Below are positions 34,506 through 43,904 of a DNA stretch of 64,000 bases, in pieces. Under the pieces are notes generated by a model, which saw only the letters and a list, made by a program, of their open reading frames with translations, had not been told where the DNA came from and ran no database searches. The stretch lies in the NCBI RefSeq assembly GCF_001485215.1, contig NZ_BBWW01000001.1, positions 4,836,001 to 4,900,000 of the forward strand, given 5' to 3'. Each line of letters starts with the position of its first letter. Position 1 is the first letter of the stretch. This stretch comes from Leptolyngbya sp. NIES-2104. GTDB lineage: Bacteria; Cyanobacteriota; Cyanobacteriia; Leptolyngbyales; Leptolyngbyaceae. The position numbers and the translations under genes were made by a program.

Positions 34506-34639
34506 GTTTTTATTTAACACCTAAAATACATTTGATCTGATCAGTTTAAGTATTACAAAAATTACAGTTTGATCAGGTTTCATAATTAATCGGCTCCCAG
34601 TTCTCGATATGATGGAATGGCGTTTAGAAAATAACCCTT

Positions 34640-34840
34640 ATGATTCAAGACCTTTGGAACACCGTTTCTAAATATCCCAAGTTTGTCATCGGTGTCGTGC
34701 TGGGTGTGATTTTGAATGCGTTTGCGCCTCTGGTGCCGATGTTCAAACGTCCTTTAAGCGCGATCGCACTCGTCGGAATTCTCGTCGGGAGCTTTGCGTT
34801 TGTGTCTTTTACCTTAAAGGCAATGCTGGGCTTGAATTAG
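34640..34840 (+). CDS. DUF751/Ycf33-family small membrane protein
   Basis: A 66-residue protein with two hydrophobic helices (VIGVVLGVILNAFAPL and AIALVGILVGSFAFVSFTL). Length and sequence match the Ycf33/DUF751 family, encoded in plastids and cyanobacteria; function unknown. It precedes rbfA by 45 bases on the same strand, which suggests cotranscription. Confidence 0.85.
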   Translation: MIQDLWNTVSKYPKFVIGVVLGVILNAFAPLVPMFKRPLSAIALVGILVGSFAFVSFTLKAMLGLN

Positions 34841-34885
34841 CGCCTGTTAGAATAAATCTTTTGTACTGAATAGGACGGGCAAGGT

Positions 34886-35272
34886 ATGGCGACAGATCGA
34901 AGACAGGCTCGTGTCGCAGAATCGATTCGACGCGAAGTGAGTCAGATGCTATTGAATGGCATCAAAGACGATCGCGTAGGAACCGGAATGGTGAGCGTCA
35001 CGGATGTTGATGTTTCGGGCGATTTGCAGCACGCCAAAATCTTTGTCAGCATCTACGGTGACGACGCAGCCAAAGCCGAAACAATGGCGGGTTTGAAGTC
35101 GGCGACGGGTTACGTTCGGAGCGAACTGGGTCAGCGAATTCGATTACGCAGAACACCAGAAGTGATCTTCATTGAGGATAATTCGCTGGAGCGAGGTGAT
35201 AAAGTTCTAGGGTTAATTAATCGCCTCAGCCAAGAACGTAAACATGATGAAGACGTTTCTCCCGAATCTTGA
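34886..35272 (+). CDS. rbfA: 30S ribosome-binding factor A
   Basis: A 128-residue KH-fold protein needed for 16S rRNA 5' end maturation and 30S assembly in the cold. [18 protein letters not shown], a [20 protein letters not shown] strand pair and [16 protein letters not shown] are clear family marks. Its end overlaps the next gene by 29 bases, indicating translational coupling with the GH3 gene. Confidence 0.93.
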   Translation: MATDRRQARVAESIRREVSQMLLNGIKDDRVGTGMVSVTDVDVSGDLQHAKIFVSIYGDDAAKAETMAGLKSATGYVRSELGQRIRLRRTPEVIFIEDNSLERGDKVLGLINRLSQERKHDEDVSPES

Positions 35273-36887
35273 TGCGTTGACGTTACCGCAGCAAGTGGCT
35301 CAAATGGTCGTTGTGAGAGCTTCAGGCTTTTTGTTTGACCATGAGATTCAGTATCCAGTCTGGGAGCCACCTGCGGCGAGGTTACGTCACTGGGTCGAAA
35401 AATTGGGAGTGGGAGGTGTGATTCTCCTGGGTGCAAGTGCGGGAGAAATCGCGCTCAGAACGCAGCAGCTTCAATCCTGGGCAGCGGTTCCTTTATTAAT
35501 CTGTGCCGATGTCGAAGAAGGAGTCGGACAGCGATTTTCTGGGGCAACTTGGTTTCCACCGCCCATGTCGATCGCTGAAATTGCCAAACGCGATTTACCC
35601 CTCGCCTGTCACTACGCGGAACAGATGGGACGGATTACGGCAGAGGAAAGTTTAGCGATCGGCTTAAATTGGCTCTTGTCTCCTACCGTTGATGTGAATA
35701 ACAATCCAGACAATCCGGTGATCAATGTCCGGGCATTTGGCGAGACTCCAGAGATTGTCAGCGAACTTGCAGTGTCTTTTATCCGAGGGGCACATCAGCA
35801 CCCGATTTTAACCACTGCAAAACATTTTCCGGGTCATGGTGATACGTCGATCGATTCTCACCTCGAATTGCCTGTGATTTTGCACGATCGCGATCGCTTA
35901 GAGAAAATCGAATTTCCTCCGTTCAAGGCTGCGATTTCAGCGGGTGTCGATGCCGTGATGAGCGCTCATCTGCAAATTCCTGCACTTGATCCGAACTATC
36001 CCGGCACACTCTCTCAGAAAGTTCTCACCGATGAACTAAGACACAATCTTGGGTTTGAAGGATTAGTCACAACGGATGCGCTGGTAATGGGCGCGATTAC
36101 GAATCGATACGGAACCGAAGAAGCCTGTGTGCTGGCAGTCGAAGCGGGAACCGATATTTTGATGATGCCACTAGAGCCAGAGAAAGCGATTACAGCCGTA
36201 TGTGCAGCGGTGGAAAGTGGGCGGATTTCTCGCGATCGCATTCAAGCCTCAGTTGAAAGAATTTGGAGAGCAAAACAGAAAGCTTGTGCGATCGAGATTC
36301 CCTCCAAAGAAGGTCACGCCTGGGAAAATCCACCCGAACCCGTTTTACAAACGAGCAACTTAACTGATTCGATTGCTCAACCGGAAGCTTTATCTATCAA
36401 TGCTGATTTGTTGAGACAATCGATGAGATTCCACCATCCCAACCCGTCTCGATTAGCTTCTCTTAAAAGTGTTGGTCGCAATTTAGTGATTGTCGATAGC
36501 ATTCTCGATTGTGATTTTCTCGGTCGAACCGCTCCTGCGATCGCATTTCCTACACAGTTTGGATTTACTCAGGTTGAAATCGTCGATCGACATACTCCGT
36601 ACATTGATTTAAACAATCGCGATTCAAGCCCAACGCTATTACAGCTATTTATTCGAGGAAATCCCTTTCGCGGCATTGCTGGATTAACTCAAGCGGCACA
36701 AGATTGGTTTACCTATCTATTGAACACCGATCGATTATTTGCGATCGCGCTTTACGGCAGTCCTTATGTGCTCGATCGATTTATTCCCAGTTTGCCGTCT
36801 GATGTTCCTTATGTCTTCAGCTATGGACAAATGCGATCGAGCCAAGCGATCGCATTAGAAACACTATTTCAATCCCGGACTTCTTAA
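35244..36887 (+). CDS. Glycoside hydrolase family 3 enzyme (NagZ-like beta-N-acetylhexosaminidase)
   Basis: A 547-residue protein. The first 340 residues are a GH3 barrel. [18 protein letters not shown] contains the His/Asp pair typical of NagZ-like enzymes and [12 protein letters not shown] carries the nucleophile. The remaining 200 residues are an extra C-terminal domain not found in the short NagZ. It may recycle peptidoglycan amino sugars. It overlaps rbfA upstream and, by 24 bases, the opposing truncated tab2. Confidence 0.83.
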   Translation: MMKTFLPNLDALTLPQQVAQMVVVRASGFLFDHEIQYPVWEPPAARLRHWVEKLGVGGVILLGASAGEIALRTQQLQSWAAVPLLICADVEEGVGQRFSGATWFPPPMSIAEIAKRDLPLACHYAEQMGRITAEESLAIGLNWLLSPTVDVNNNPDNPVINVRAFGETPEIVSELAVSFIRGAHQHPILTTAKHFPGHGDTSIDSHLELPVILHDRDRLEKIEFPPFKAAISAGVDAVMSAHLQIPALDPNYPGTLSQKVLTDELRHNLGFEGLVTTDALVMGAITNRYGTEEACVLAVEAGTDILMMPLEPEKAITAVCAAVESGRISRDRIQASVERIWRAKQKACAIEIPSKEGHAWENPPEPVLQTSNLTDSIAQPEALSINADLLRQSMRFHHPNPSRLASLKSVGRNLVIVDSILDCDFLGRTAPAIAFPTQFGFTQVEIVDRHTPYIDLNNRDSSPTLLQLFIRGNPFRGIAGLTQAAQDWFTYLLNTDRLFAIALYGSPYVLDRFIPSLPSDVPYVFSYGQMRSSQAIALETLFQSRTS

Positions 36888-37337
36888 CAACCAAAATCCG
36901 GTGTAAGTCATTCCCGAATCATCCGGCTCAACTAATAGAAAGTGGAGTCGATCGCTTTCTTTTTTGCGCTGTTCAAACAACTGAGCAGCGCTTCGCACTT
37001 CCGGATCTTCAAACGTTGCGACAATCCAGCGATCGACTTCTCCTGCATTCAAAATCAATCCATCGGGCGCACCTGCGATCGCATCAAGTGACACGGGCTG
37101 ATTTGCCTTCAACCATCGTGCTAACTGCATCGATCGTCGTCCCCCATCGATCACGACTCCTGGAATCTGAACTGTCGATGCGATGCCTAAATTGATTGGG
37201 TAGAGGGCTTCGGGCATTTCGACGATCGGGATCGTGCGATTGGCGATCGACTCGACTAAATCACTCGATCGAAGCGATGCAAAGCGCCATTGTTCTCCCC
37301 ACAAATTTTCGGGCAACGGCTGAGGAGGATTTCGCAT
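36864..37337 (-). pseudogene. tab2: Tab2/Atab2-family (DUF1092) gene lacking its N-terminal half
   Basis: The 157 codons encode only the C-terminal part of Tab2-family proteins, which assist translation of photosystem I reaction-centre mRNAs in algae and plants. The conserved tracts PLPENLWGEQWRF, PGVVIDGGRRSMQLARWL, GAPDGLILNAG, RWIVATFEDPEV and [20 protein letters not shown] are intact. Full-length relatives start about 110 residues earlier; here a TAA lies two codons before the ATG and no clear Shine-Dalgarno is seen. Either a 5'-truncated remnant or a shortened but expressed form. It borders the three-gene cassette. Confidence 0.68.
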
Positions 37338-37588
37338 AAATTAGCAGAATGCAGAACGAACTCTATTCTATGAGATTTACGGTGTCAGCAATGTTGCGGA
37401 GATGCGATCGTGAAACCACGCAATTCTCAAAATCGGTGCAGACACTTTTTCTCTACTTGATAATTTCCATACGATCAAACATGAGTTTTTTACGTTAATT
37501 CCTTTTTTTGACCGGGCATTCTGGGAAAGAACAATCAATCTTTCGCTTAATACGTAAGTACTCTGCTTAGCCTCGAAGGAGACAGACG

Positions 37589-38245
37589 ATGGCGTTACAA
37601 GAAACGGAAGCCCAGGCAAAAACTCGCTTTTTGCTGGCGTTGTGGGATGCAAACGATCGACAATCCGAAATCAAAAAAAGCGCGTTGTTCGGAAAGTTAA
37701 AGCGTGCAAAAGAAAAGCCTTCTGACTATGAGCCGATTTATCAAGCATTGATCGAGGCAAAGGCGATCGAGGTCGTCAGCACTTCGGTTAAACTCACTTC
37801 GATCGGTCAGCAACTTTTAGCAGACGGCTTGAAGGCAGAGGATTTTAAATTTGACGATCGTGCAACCAGCGTAAAAACAGCGAATCCTTTACTGAGATGG
37901 ATTCGACGAAATTGTTTGGCAAGTGCGCCTGTTACGAATGGCAACGGGAAGAAAAGCGCGATCGCATCGTACGAGGAATTCAAGCCTGTGGCGTTGGAAA
38001 TCTACGATCGATTGAATCGTGATTACAACCTCGATAACTTAGTGCCAATTTATCGAATTCGGCGGGAAATTGGGGAACGAGTTGAGCGATCGGATTTCAA
38101 TGAGTGGCTTTTAGACATGCAGGCGAATGACATTCTTCAGTTATTGATAGGCAGCGTGGAAGACAGCGCCCCAGACAAAATTGAAGATTCCATAACGACT
38201 AAAGTGAACGGGCTTCGCTGTTATGCCAAGCTTCTTAACACCTGA
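37589..38245 (+). CDS. Cassette gene 1: probable winged-helix protein
   Basis: A 218-residue protein with no family I can name. Residues 10-80 look like a winged helix (TRFLLALWDANDRQ, YEPIYQALIEAKAIEV, VKLTSIGQQLLADGL). A basic linker (KTANPLLRWIRRN...NGNGKKS) follows. Residues 130-218 look like a second helical/winged segment (LVPIYRIRREIGERV, FNEWLLDMQANDILQLL, SITTKVNGLRCYAKLL). It has a strong ribosome binding site (GAAGGAGACAGACG before ATG). It opens a three-gene unit with the ATPase and nuclease below, and may be the DNA-binding or sensing part. Confidence 0.72.
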   Translation: MALQETEAQAKTRFLLALWDANDRQSEIKKSALFGKLKRAKEKPSDYEPIYQALIEAKAIEVVSTSVKLTSIGQQLLADGLKAEDFKFDDRATSVKTANPLLRWIRRNCLASAPVTNGNGKKSAIASYEEFKPVALEIYDRLNRDYNLDNLVPIYRIRREIGERVERSDFNEWLLDMQANDILQLLIGSVEDSAPDKIEDSITTKVNGLRCYAKLLNT

Positions 38246-38294
38246 TTTAAGCGTTTCGATTTCTAGTTTCTCATTCTTCAGTGTAGGTATTGAA

Positions 38295-40196
38295 ATGTCC
38301 GTAACAGACTTAGCAAACCATTCGCCCTCCGCATTGTCCGATCTCCACAACCTGATTGCAAGCCACAATCCATTTGATCGATCTCCTGTTGTCAGAACTC
38401 ACGATGTCTGGGAGCAAAAATTCCCTGATGTTCCTTCGATTAATGGTCACATTTCTGATGCAATTTTTCAGGGAATTGAGCAGATTCGTCTAGGGCAACG
38501 CTCGGTTTTGGGGGTCACGATTACCGCTGAGAAAGGTCTCGGCAAGAGTCATCTGATTAGCCGATTGCGGCGACGCTTCAAAGAGGAAGGCACATCCTTC
38601 TTCGTTTACATGAGTGAAACAGACTACAGTGATTTAAACCGGATCAATAGTCAATTTCTCAGCACACTTGCCTACAGCCTTAAGCAGTCTGGCAGTCAAG
38701 GCGTGATGCAATGGCAAGAGATAGCAACCTTCTTGGTTAACCAGGCATACAACACTGATCGCTCACCAGAGTACATAATCAAACAATTTCCCGGTGCGAT
38801 TGCAAAGCGTCCTGCTTTAGTTGACCAGTTGACAGCTAAAATCTGTCAACTGAAACCAGACATTCGCGATCCGTATGTTGTCCAAGCCATTCTCTGGACG
38901 CTCTCGCCAGACCGCGGTATTTTTGCCATTAACTGGTTGTCTGGCAGTGAATTGACCCAAACCCAAGCAGATGCAATGGGCTTACCTGTTGTTAGAGAAG
39001 AAGATCGAGAATCTAGAGCCTTGAATATTGCTAGTCAAGTTCTTGATCTCGTTGGCGACTATCAAACGACTGTTATCTGCTTTGATGAAGCAGAACCGAA
39101 GAACACAAACGCCAAGGGTCTTTCAACACCACAAGTCGTTGCATTACTAGCTAAGGATCTTTACAGTAAGCTCAAACGTGGCATTCTGATGCTGTCTGTT
39201 TTGCCAGACACATGGACGCAACAAGTGAAAGTAATGCCTCAAGCCGAATCAATTGCAGATCGAATCGGAGAAAAGTATTTTGATTTAAAGTATCTCAATT
39301 CTGATCACGTAATTGATTTAGTGTCTACTTGGTTGAAGCTGTTCTACGATGCAAAAGGCTTCACTCCACCTACTCCAACTTATCCATTTGACGAAAACGA
39401 ACTTCGCGATCTTGGCAAAGAACGTCCGATCGCACGTAGGGTTTTGAAATGGTGCTGCGAGAACTGGGAAGTGCCCGGAGCGGGCAAACCTCCTATTGAT
39501 CCGCCTGATTCTCTTCATCAAGTCGAAGTTGCTTTCCAGGAGCAGATGTTGGCTCTAGATCGCGATCTTGATGACTACTTAGAAGACAGCGGGCTAATTG
39601 GTTATGCGCTGCTCGTCGCCTTTTGGAGTTTAGAGGGTCAGAAAGTCGGACAGGTAATGGTCGAAGAAGTTCAAGATATTGAGGTAACTTCTGCCGACCA
39701 AGGATATCTTGACTTCAGAATCGTAGGTCAAGACAACGGAAAGACTGTGAAAATTGGAGTGTGTGTCCTTCAGGAATCTGGAGCAAGGTACGTCAGCGCT
39801 GCTCTAAAACGGTTGATTGACTACAAGAAATTTGATTTGACTCGTGGTTGTCTTGTTCGCTCAAAAGCTGTAAGGGAGAATACACATGGTCATCAGCACC
39901 TAAATAGACTTTTAACAGAGCTAGGCGGAGAGTGGGTACTTCTGAAGCCAAAAGACATTCAAGCACTTCTCGCGGTCTCATTTGTCTTTGCCGCTCATGA
40001 AGAATATGAGTTCGAGCAAGAGCAAGTCTTTGAATTTATGAGACAGCGAAAAATTGCTGAGAGCAGTTATCTCGTTCAAGAAATTCTCAGTGATCCATCT
40101 GGTCAGATTCCTCATGATGCGATCGACGAAGACCAATTCATCACCTCCGGTAGCCCATTTGCTGAAAGCAGTGTATATAGCGAGGTATTCGCGTAA
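38295..40196 (+). CDS. Cassette gene 2: P-loop ATPase
   Basis: A 633-residue ATPase. After NPFDRSPVVRTHDVWEQKFPDVPS comes Walker A AEKGLGKS (78-85, Lys84), and TVICFDEAE gives Walker B (Asp264, Glu265). Later PQAESIADRIGEKYFDLKYL and EERPIARR-like segments suit an AAA+/STAND-like lid. The last 200 residues (YLDFRIVGQDNGKTVKIGVCV, YVSAALKRLIDYKKFDLTRGCLV) resemble a nuclease-fold domain that has lost the E-x-K motif. No GCGATCGC octamer was seen in this gene, unlike its neighbours, suggesting transfer. An alternative start at 38223 overlaps gene 1. Family known to me only as uncharacterised. Confidence 0.78.
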   Translation: MSVTDLANHSPSALSDLHNLIASHNPFDRSPVVRTHDVWEQKFPDVPSINGHISDAIFQGIEQIRLGQRSVLGVTITAEKGLGKSHLISRLRRRFKEEGTSFFVYMSETDYSDLNRINSQFLSTLAYSLKQSGSQGVMQWQEIATFLVNQAYNTDRSPEYIIKQFPGAIAKRPALVDQLTAKICQLKPDIRDPYVVQAILWTLSPDRGIFAINWLSGSELTQTQADAMGLPVVREEDRESRALNIASQVLDLVGDYQTTVICFDEAEPKNTNAKGLSTPQVVALLAKDLYSKLKRGILMLSVLPDTWTQQVKVMPQAESIADRIGEKYFDLKYLNSDHVIDLVSTWLKLFYDAKGFTPPTPTYPFDENELRDLGKERPIARRVLKWCCENWEVPGAGKPPIDPPDSLHQVEVAFQEQMLALDRDLDDYLEDSGLIGYALLVAFWSLEGQKVGQVMVEEVQDIEVTSADQGYLDFRIVGQDNGKTVKIGVCVLQESGARYVSAALKRLIDYKKFDLTRGCLVRSKAVRENTHGHQHLNRLLTELGGEWVLLKPKDIQALLAVSFVFAAHEEYEFEQEQVFEFMRQRKIAESSYLVQEILSDPSGQIPHDAIDEDQFITSGSPFAESSVYSEVFA

Positions 40197-40200
40197 TCTC

Positions 40201-41577
40201 ATGATTGGAACTACACTTCTCGCAACTGCGCTACGCCTGCCTCATGAGGACTGGCAAGCATTGACACAAGGACGAGCCATTGCAACAATGCCCTGGAACT
40301 TTATATCTCCTGGACAATCTTTTGCCCTCTGTTCTGATGACTTTCTAAGAGCAAATAATTTCAAAGCAAGATTTTGGGCGAGATGTGAACTGTGTCAGAG
40401 CATTGATCGCCTTGATCAACTAGATATGTTATCTAAGTTGACGATGTGGACAAAGCAAACCGTAGAGAGCAAACTAGCAGAACGAGGTTTCTTTTTTCTC
40501 GCCTACTTGCGGGTTTATGAATTATCCGAACCTAGCGAAGTAAGCACAACAACTAAAGGTGATTTCTTACCTTTGAGAACGCCAATCACACTGGTAAATT
40601 CTTTACCTGTTATTAGCGATCGCACTTTTGCCCAACGCAAACACCAACTCGAAAACCTAGAACCGCCAGAGCATCCAGAACTAGAAGCCTTACATTCCGC
40701 GATCGCTCAACTCACTCCAACCAATTCAGCCGCCATTCATCTCGAACAAGATTTGAAATGCTTTTTAGGTTGGGCAGACAGCGCGACCAAGGATTTCCTG
40801 AACTCAGACAAGACATGGATTCGGGAAATTGCTAGGGCGGGTAACTCTAGTGATGGTGACTATTTCGAGAAACTTGTCCGCAAAAGCTTTATTGAATTAG
40901 GCTTTACCAACTCTCGGAACAATCCAAAAATGAGCCTTGATCCAGACGTTACTGGAGGAGCAGGCGGCATTGATTTCTTCTGCGATGCACCTTATCTCAT
41001 TATTGGTGAATGCAAAGCTAGTAAACACAAAAAAGTAAACGACAACAAAGAAGGAGCGCCTGCACAACTGATGAAATACGGAGGCACATATCTAAGCACT
41101 GCTGAGTTTGACAATTGCATCAGAATTATCATGGCTCCGGGAGAACTAACCGAGTACGCTGATCGAACAGCAAACGGAAACAAAATGAACGTTTTACAAC
41201 CAGAAACACTACAGCGATTAGTAGAACTCAAGCAAGCTTATCCGGGAGCAATTAATCTTTGGGAACTAAAATCATGTTTGGCTCAGGCTCCCTTTAGTCA
41301 AGCAGCAGATGACAAAGTAAACGAATTTATTGATCGGATTCAACTTGAAATCAAAGTACGATCGCGCATCGTTCAACTTCTACAAAATAGAGCACCCCAA
41401 GAATTAGGGCTTGAATTCATCTGGGGCATTTACGAAGCAATTGATCCGCCTCGATCGCTGACTCAAGACCAATTAAAAGAAATCCTGATTGAACTGTCTT
41501 CGCCGTTAACTGGATTCATTGGACGTAAAGAGGGCGATCGCTTTTATTTTCTCCGTCCGCTGATGCTCGAAACCTGA
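40201..41577 (+). CDS. Cassette gene 3: PD-(D/E)XK nuclease
   Basis: A 458-residue protein starting four bases after the ATPase stop. The N-terminal 170 residues (ALRLPHEDWQALTQGRAIATMPW, ARFWARCELCQ, RGFFFLAYLRVYEL) form a domain seen in uncharacterised cyanobacterial proteins. Residues 219-295 carry a complete PD-(D/E)XK site: Glu223 (DYFEKLV), Asp258 (GGIDFFC), Glu270-x-Lys272 (IIGECKAS) and Gln289 (AQLMKYGG). The C-terminus is helical. It is probably an active DNA endonuclease controlled by the adjacent ATPase. It has two GCGATCGC sites near 40615 and 40700. Confidence 0.82.
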   Translation: MIGTTLLATALRLPHEDWQALTQGRAIATMPWNFISPGQSFALCSDDFLRANNFKARFWARCELCQSIDRLDQLDMLSKLTMWTKQTVESKLAERGFFFLAYLRVYELSEPSEVSTTTKGDFLPLRTPITLVNSLPVISDRTFAQRKHQLENLEPPEHPELEALHSAIAQLTPTNSAAIHLEQDLKCFLGWADSATKDFLNSDKTWIREIARAGNSSDGDYFEKLVRKSFIELGFTNSRNNPKMSLDPDVTGGAGGIDFFCDAPYLIIGECKASKHKKVNDNKEGAPAQLMKYGGTYLSTAEFDNCIRIIMAPGELTEYADRTANGNKMNVLQPETLQRLVELKQAYPGAINLWELKSCLAQAPFSQAADDKVNEFIDRIQLEIKVRSRIVQLLQNRAPQELGLEFIWGIYEAIDPPRSLTQDQLKEILIELSSPLTGFIGRKEGDRFYFLRPLMLET

Positions 41578-41691
41578 TTCGCGATCGCCCTCTCAACGCA
41601 GTTAACAGCGGCAACTCCGTCCAATCTCTAAAATCTGAGCGTGGAAGGTCTACCGCTGTTGCAGCTATGAAGTCGAAGACGCAAAAATCGA

Positions 41692-43026
41692 CTACCTCGG
41701 ATTCACTTTACCGATCGTTTTCAGCTTGCCGTCTGGTTCAACCGTCCAGACATCATAACTACCGATCACATCGCCAGCTTCATCGATATCAACATTTCCA
41801 CTTGCACCTTGATAGTTAATGTCCTTCCCTTGCCGCAGCAACTCTAATCCTTTGCACACATCCGAAACTTCCTCACCAGGACCATTCGTGACCTCGCGCA
41901 ATTTATCCTTGATCGCTTCACCCGTATTTGCTTTTGCGGCTTGGGCTGCTAAAACCAAGATTGCTGCTGCGTCCCAAGCGTGAGAAGCATACGCCGCTAG
42001 TGGGCGTTTTTGCTTTTCTTGCCACAGTTTGGTGAACGCCGCTAACCCTTCACCACTCGCACCTGGAACCGTTCCTAGTGACCCTGCAAGAATCGATTGT
42101 CCATTTTGTCCCTTTCCGACTTTATCGACAAAATCTTGAGAGTACACGCCATCGGTGAGTAAGAAAGTAGAATTCTGGCTTCTTCCTTGTTCATACGCTG
42201 ATTTCACAATTAAGCTTCCAGTGTCCGCATAGAGAACGGCTGCAACGGCTTGAGGATTTCCGGTAAATGCAGCGGCGGCTTCGGTCTGAAAGGTCGTTGC
42301 TTTGGGATCATACCGAGTGGGTTTTCCTGCATTGGTGACCTTGCCACCTAGCCCTTCAAACGCTTTGACAAATTCACGCTCAAACCCGACTCCGTAATCG
42401 TTGTTAATCACGATCGTGCCTGCGGTCTTCAAATTGCGCTCACTTGCTAATTTTGCCAACGCTTGCGCTTGATAGGTATCGGGTGGCGCAGTTCTTGCCC
42501 AGTAGCCTTGGAACTTGCCTTCTTTCGCTTGTTGTGTAAATACAGGACTCGTACTTCCGGGCGAAATCAGCACGACTTTGTTGCGAACTGCGATCGGTAA
42601 AGCAGCAGTCGAAACACTACTTGCGAATGATCCGACGACACCCGCAACTCGTTCGCGTTCTGCCAGTCGAGTCATGCCTTCTGCGCCTGCGGCAGGATCG
42701 GTCTGATCATCGACTTGGACGAGCGTTACAGGTTCACCATTGACACCACCGCATTGATTCACGGTATCCACCAGGATCGGAACAGCGGCGACCATTTGCT
42801 GTCCGATCGAGGCGAGATCTCCAGTCGAAGGGAGGAGTGACCCAATCTTTAAGCCTTTGGTGGCAGTGGGGGAGGCGTTGCCAGCGGGCGTGCTTGTTCC
42901 GCCTTGTCCGGTGGGGGGAGCAGCTTCTTGACAAGCAGCCGCCAGCAATCCCACTGTGAGAGTCACGACTGCGAGAGACAAAGCGCGTCCGATTTTCAGA
43001 CGAGTTGGGGAAGCCAGGTTACTCAT
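41692..43026 (-). CDS. ABC transporter substrate-binding lipoprotein, branched-chain amino acid type
   Basis: A 444-residue periplasmic protein of the Leu/Ile/Val-binding fold. Residues 1-31 are a lipoprotein signal ending LLAAAC; the lipid-bearing Cys32 is followed by a Pro/Thr-rich spacer. LKIGSLLPSTGDLASIGQQMVAA is the classic start of the mature domain, and GVVGSFASSVSTAALPI, NNDYGVGFEREF and YASHAWDAAAILVLAA follow. No permease or ATPase is adjacent, so it pairs with components elsewhere. Substrate could be amino acids, urea or amides. Confidence 0.88.
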   Translation of the reverse strand: MSNLASPTRLKIGRALSLAVVTLTVGLLAAACQEAAPPTGQGGTSTPAGNASPTATKGLKIGSLLPSTGDLASIGQQMVAAVPILVDTVNQCGGVNGEPVTLVQVDDQTDPAAGAEGMTRLAERERVAGVVGSFASSVSTAALPIAVRNKVVLISPGSTSPVFTQQAKEGKFQGYWARTAPPDTYQAQALAKLASERNLKTAGTIVINNDYGVGFEREFVKAFEGLGGKVTNAGKPTRYDPKATTFQTEAAAAFTGNPQAVAAVLYADTGSLIVKSAYEQGRSQNSTFLLTDGVYSQDFVDKVGKGQNGQSILAGSLGTVPGASGEGLAAFTKLWQEKQKRPLAAYASHAWDAAAILVLAAQAAKANTGEAIKDKLREVTNGPGEEVSDVCKGLELLRQGKDINYQGASGNVDIDEAGDVIGSYDVWTVEPDGKLKTIGKVNPR

Positions 43027-43109
43027 TAAAGGTCAACTCCTTTAGAACGATCGAGAAATCGAGGGACAGTAAGAGCAGATTGTAAACCTAAGTCTCTCGA
43101 TTTTTTGCA

Positions 43110-43826
43110 TTATTTCGCAAAGTTTGTCGATCGTTCGAGTAACCACCAGAGTTCGCCTTGCGGGTTGATTAGTCTTGCGGGGTAAGTCTCTGTGTCTGCT
43201 TCGTCTGCAAAAATCTGAGTGAGTGCATGGTATTTATTTGCACCCGCTACGAGGAAAATTACGGCATGAGCAGTGTTGATTAGCGGCACAGTGAAAGTGA
43301 TACGGGGATTTCCGTCTTTGTCGCCCACGGTGATGAAGCGATCGCAGACTTGCAATGCTTCAGTGTGCGGAAACAGCGAGGCAGTATGAGCATCATCGCC
43401 AATTCCGAGCAAGATCACGTCAAATGCGGGAAATTCTCCAGGCTCTGATTTGAAAAAGGATTGCAATTCGGCTTCGTGTTTTTGGGCGGAAATGGCTGGA
43501 TCACCGTCATCGGTTGGCATCGGGTGGATATTTTCAGGAGGAATCGGAACACGATCGAGCCAAGCGAGTCGAGCCATCCGTTGATTGCTATCAGGATGAT
43601 CAGCGGGAACATAGCGTTCATCGCCCCAGAAAATGTGTAGTTTGTCCCAGGGTAAATTTTGCTGTGCCAGCTTTTCGTAGAGCGGTTTTGGAGTGCTGCC
43701 GCCCGCGAGTGCGATCGTGGCAATGTTGCGAGATGCGATCGAGCTTTGGAGTTTTTCGAGGACGAGATCGAGAGCGCGATCAATCAGGGTAGGCAAATCA
43801 GCGAGAACTTCAACGTGTGGATTCAT
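43110..43826 (-). CDS. pgl: 6-phosphogluconolactonase
   Basis: A 238-residue enzyme of the oxidative pentose phosphate pathway, making 6-phosphogluconate. ALAGGSTPKPLYEKLA, FWGDERYVPADHPDSNQRMAR and LLGIGDDAHTASLFPHT are the conserved NagB-fold substrate motifs. In cyanobacteria it acts together with glucose-6-phosphate dehydrogenase to supply NADPH at night. It is not beside zwf here. Confidence 0.92.
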   Translation of the reverse strand: MNPHVEVLADLPTLIDRALDLVLEKLQSSIASRNIATIALAGGSTPKPLYEKLAQQNLPWDKLHIFWGDERYVPADHPDSNQRMARLAWLDRVPIPPENIHPMPTDDGDPAISAQKHEAELQSFFKSEPGEFPAFDVILLGIGDDAHTASLFPHTEALQVCDRFITVGDKDGNPRITFTVPLINTAHAVIFLVAGANKYHALTQIFADEADTETYPARLINPQGELWWLLERSTNFAK

Positions 43827-43904
43827 AGGAGGCTTGTAATTCTTCTCCGTCAGAATAAGGGAAGAATCTTGAAATCTCTGCTGTCTTTAGATCGATGTAA
43901 GAAA

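Noticed and set aside
37377-37652. A 91-aa minus-strand frame overlapping the start of the cassette
   Set aside because: Not Tab2-like, has no ribosome binding site and overlaps the start of the well-supported cassette gene 1.
41578-41691. Possible remainder of tab2 or of a mobile element at the far end of the cassette
   Set aside because: The stretch has an open antisense frame, but its translation does not resemble Tab2 or a transposase, and no direct repeats match the near end.
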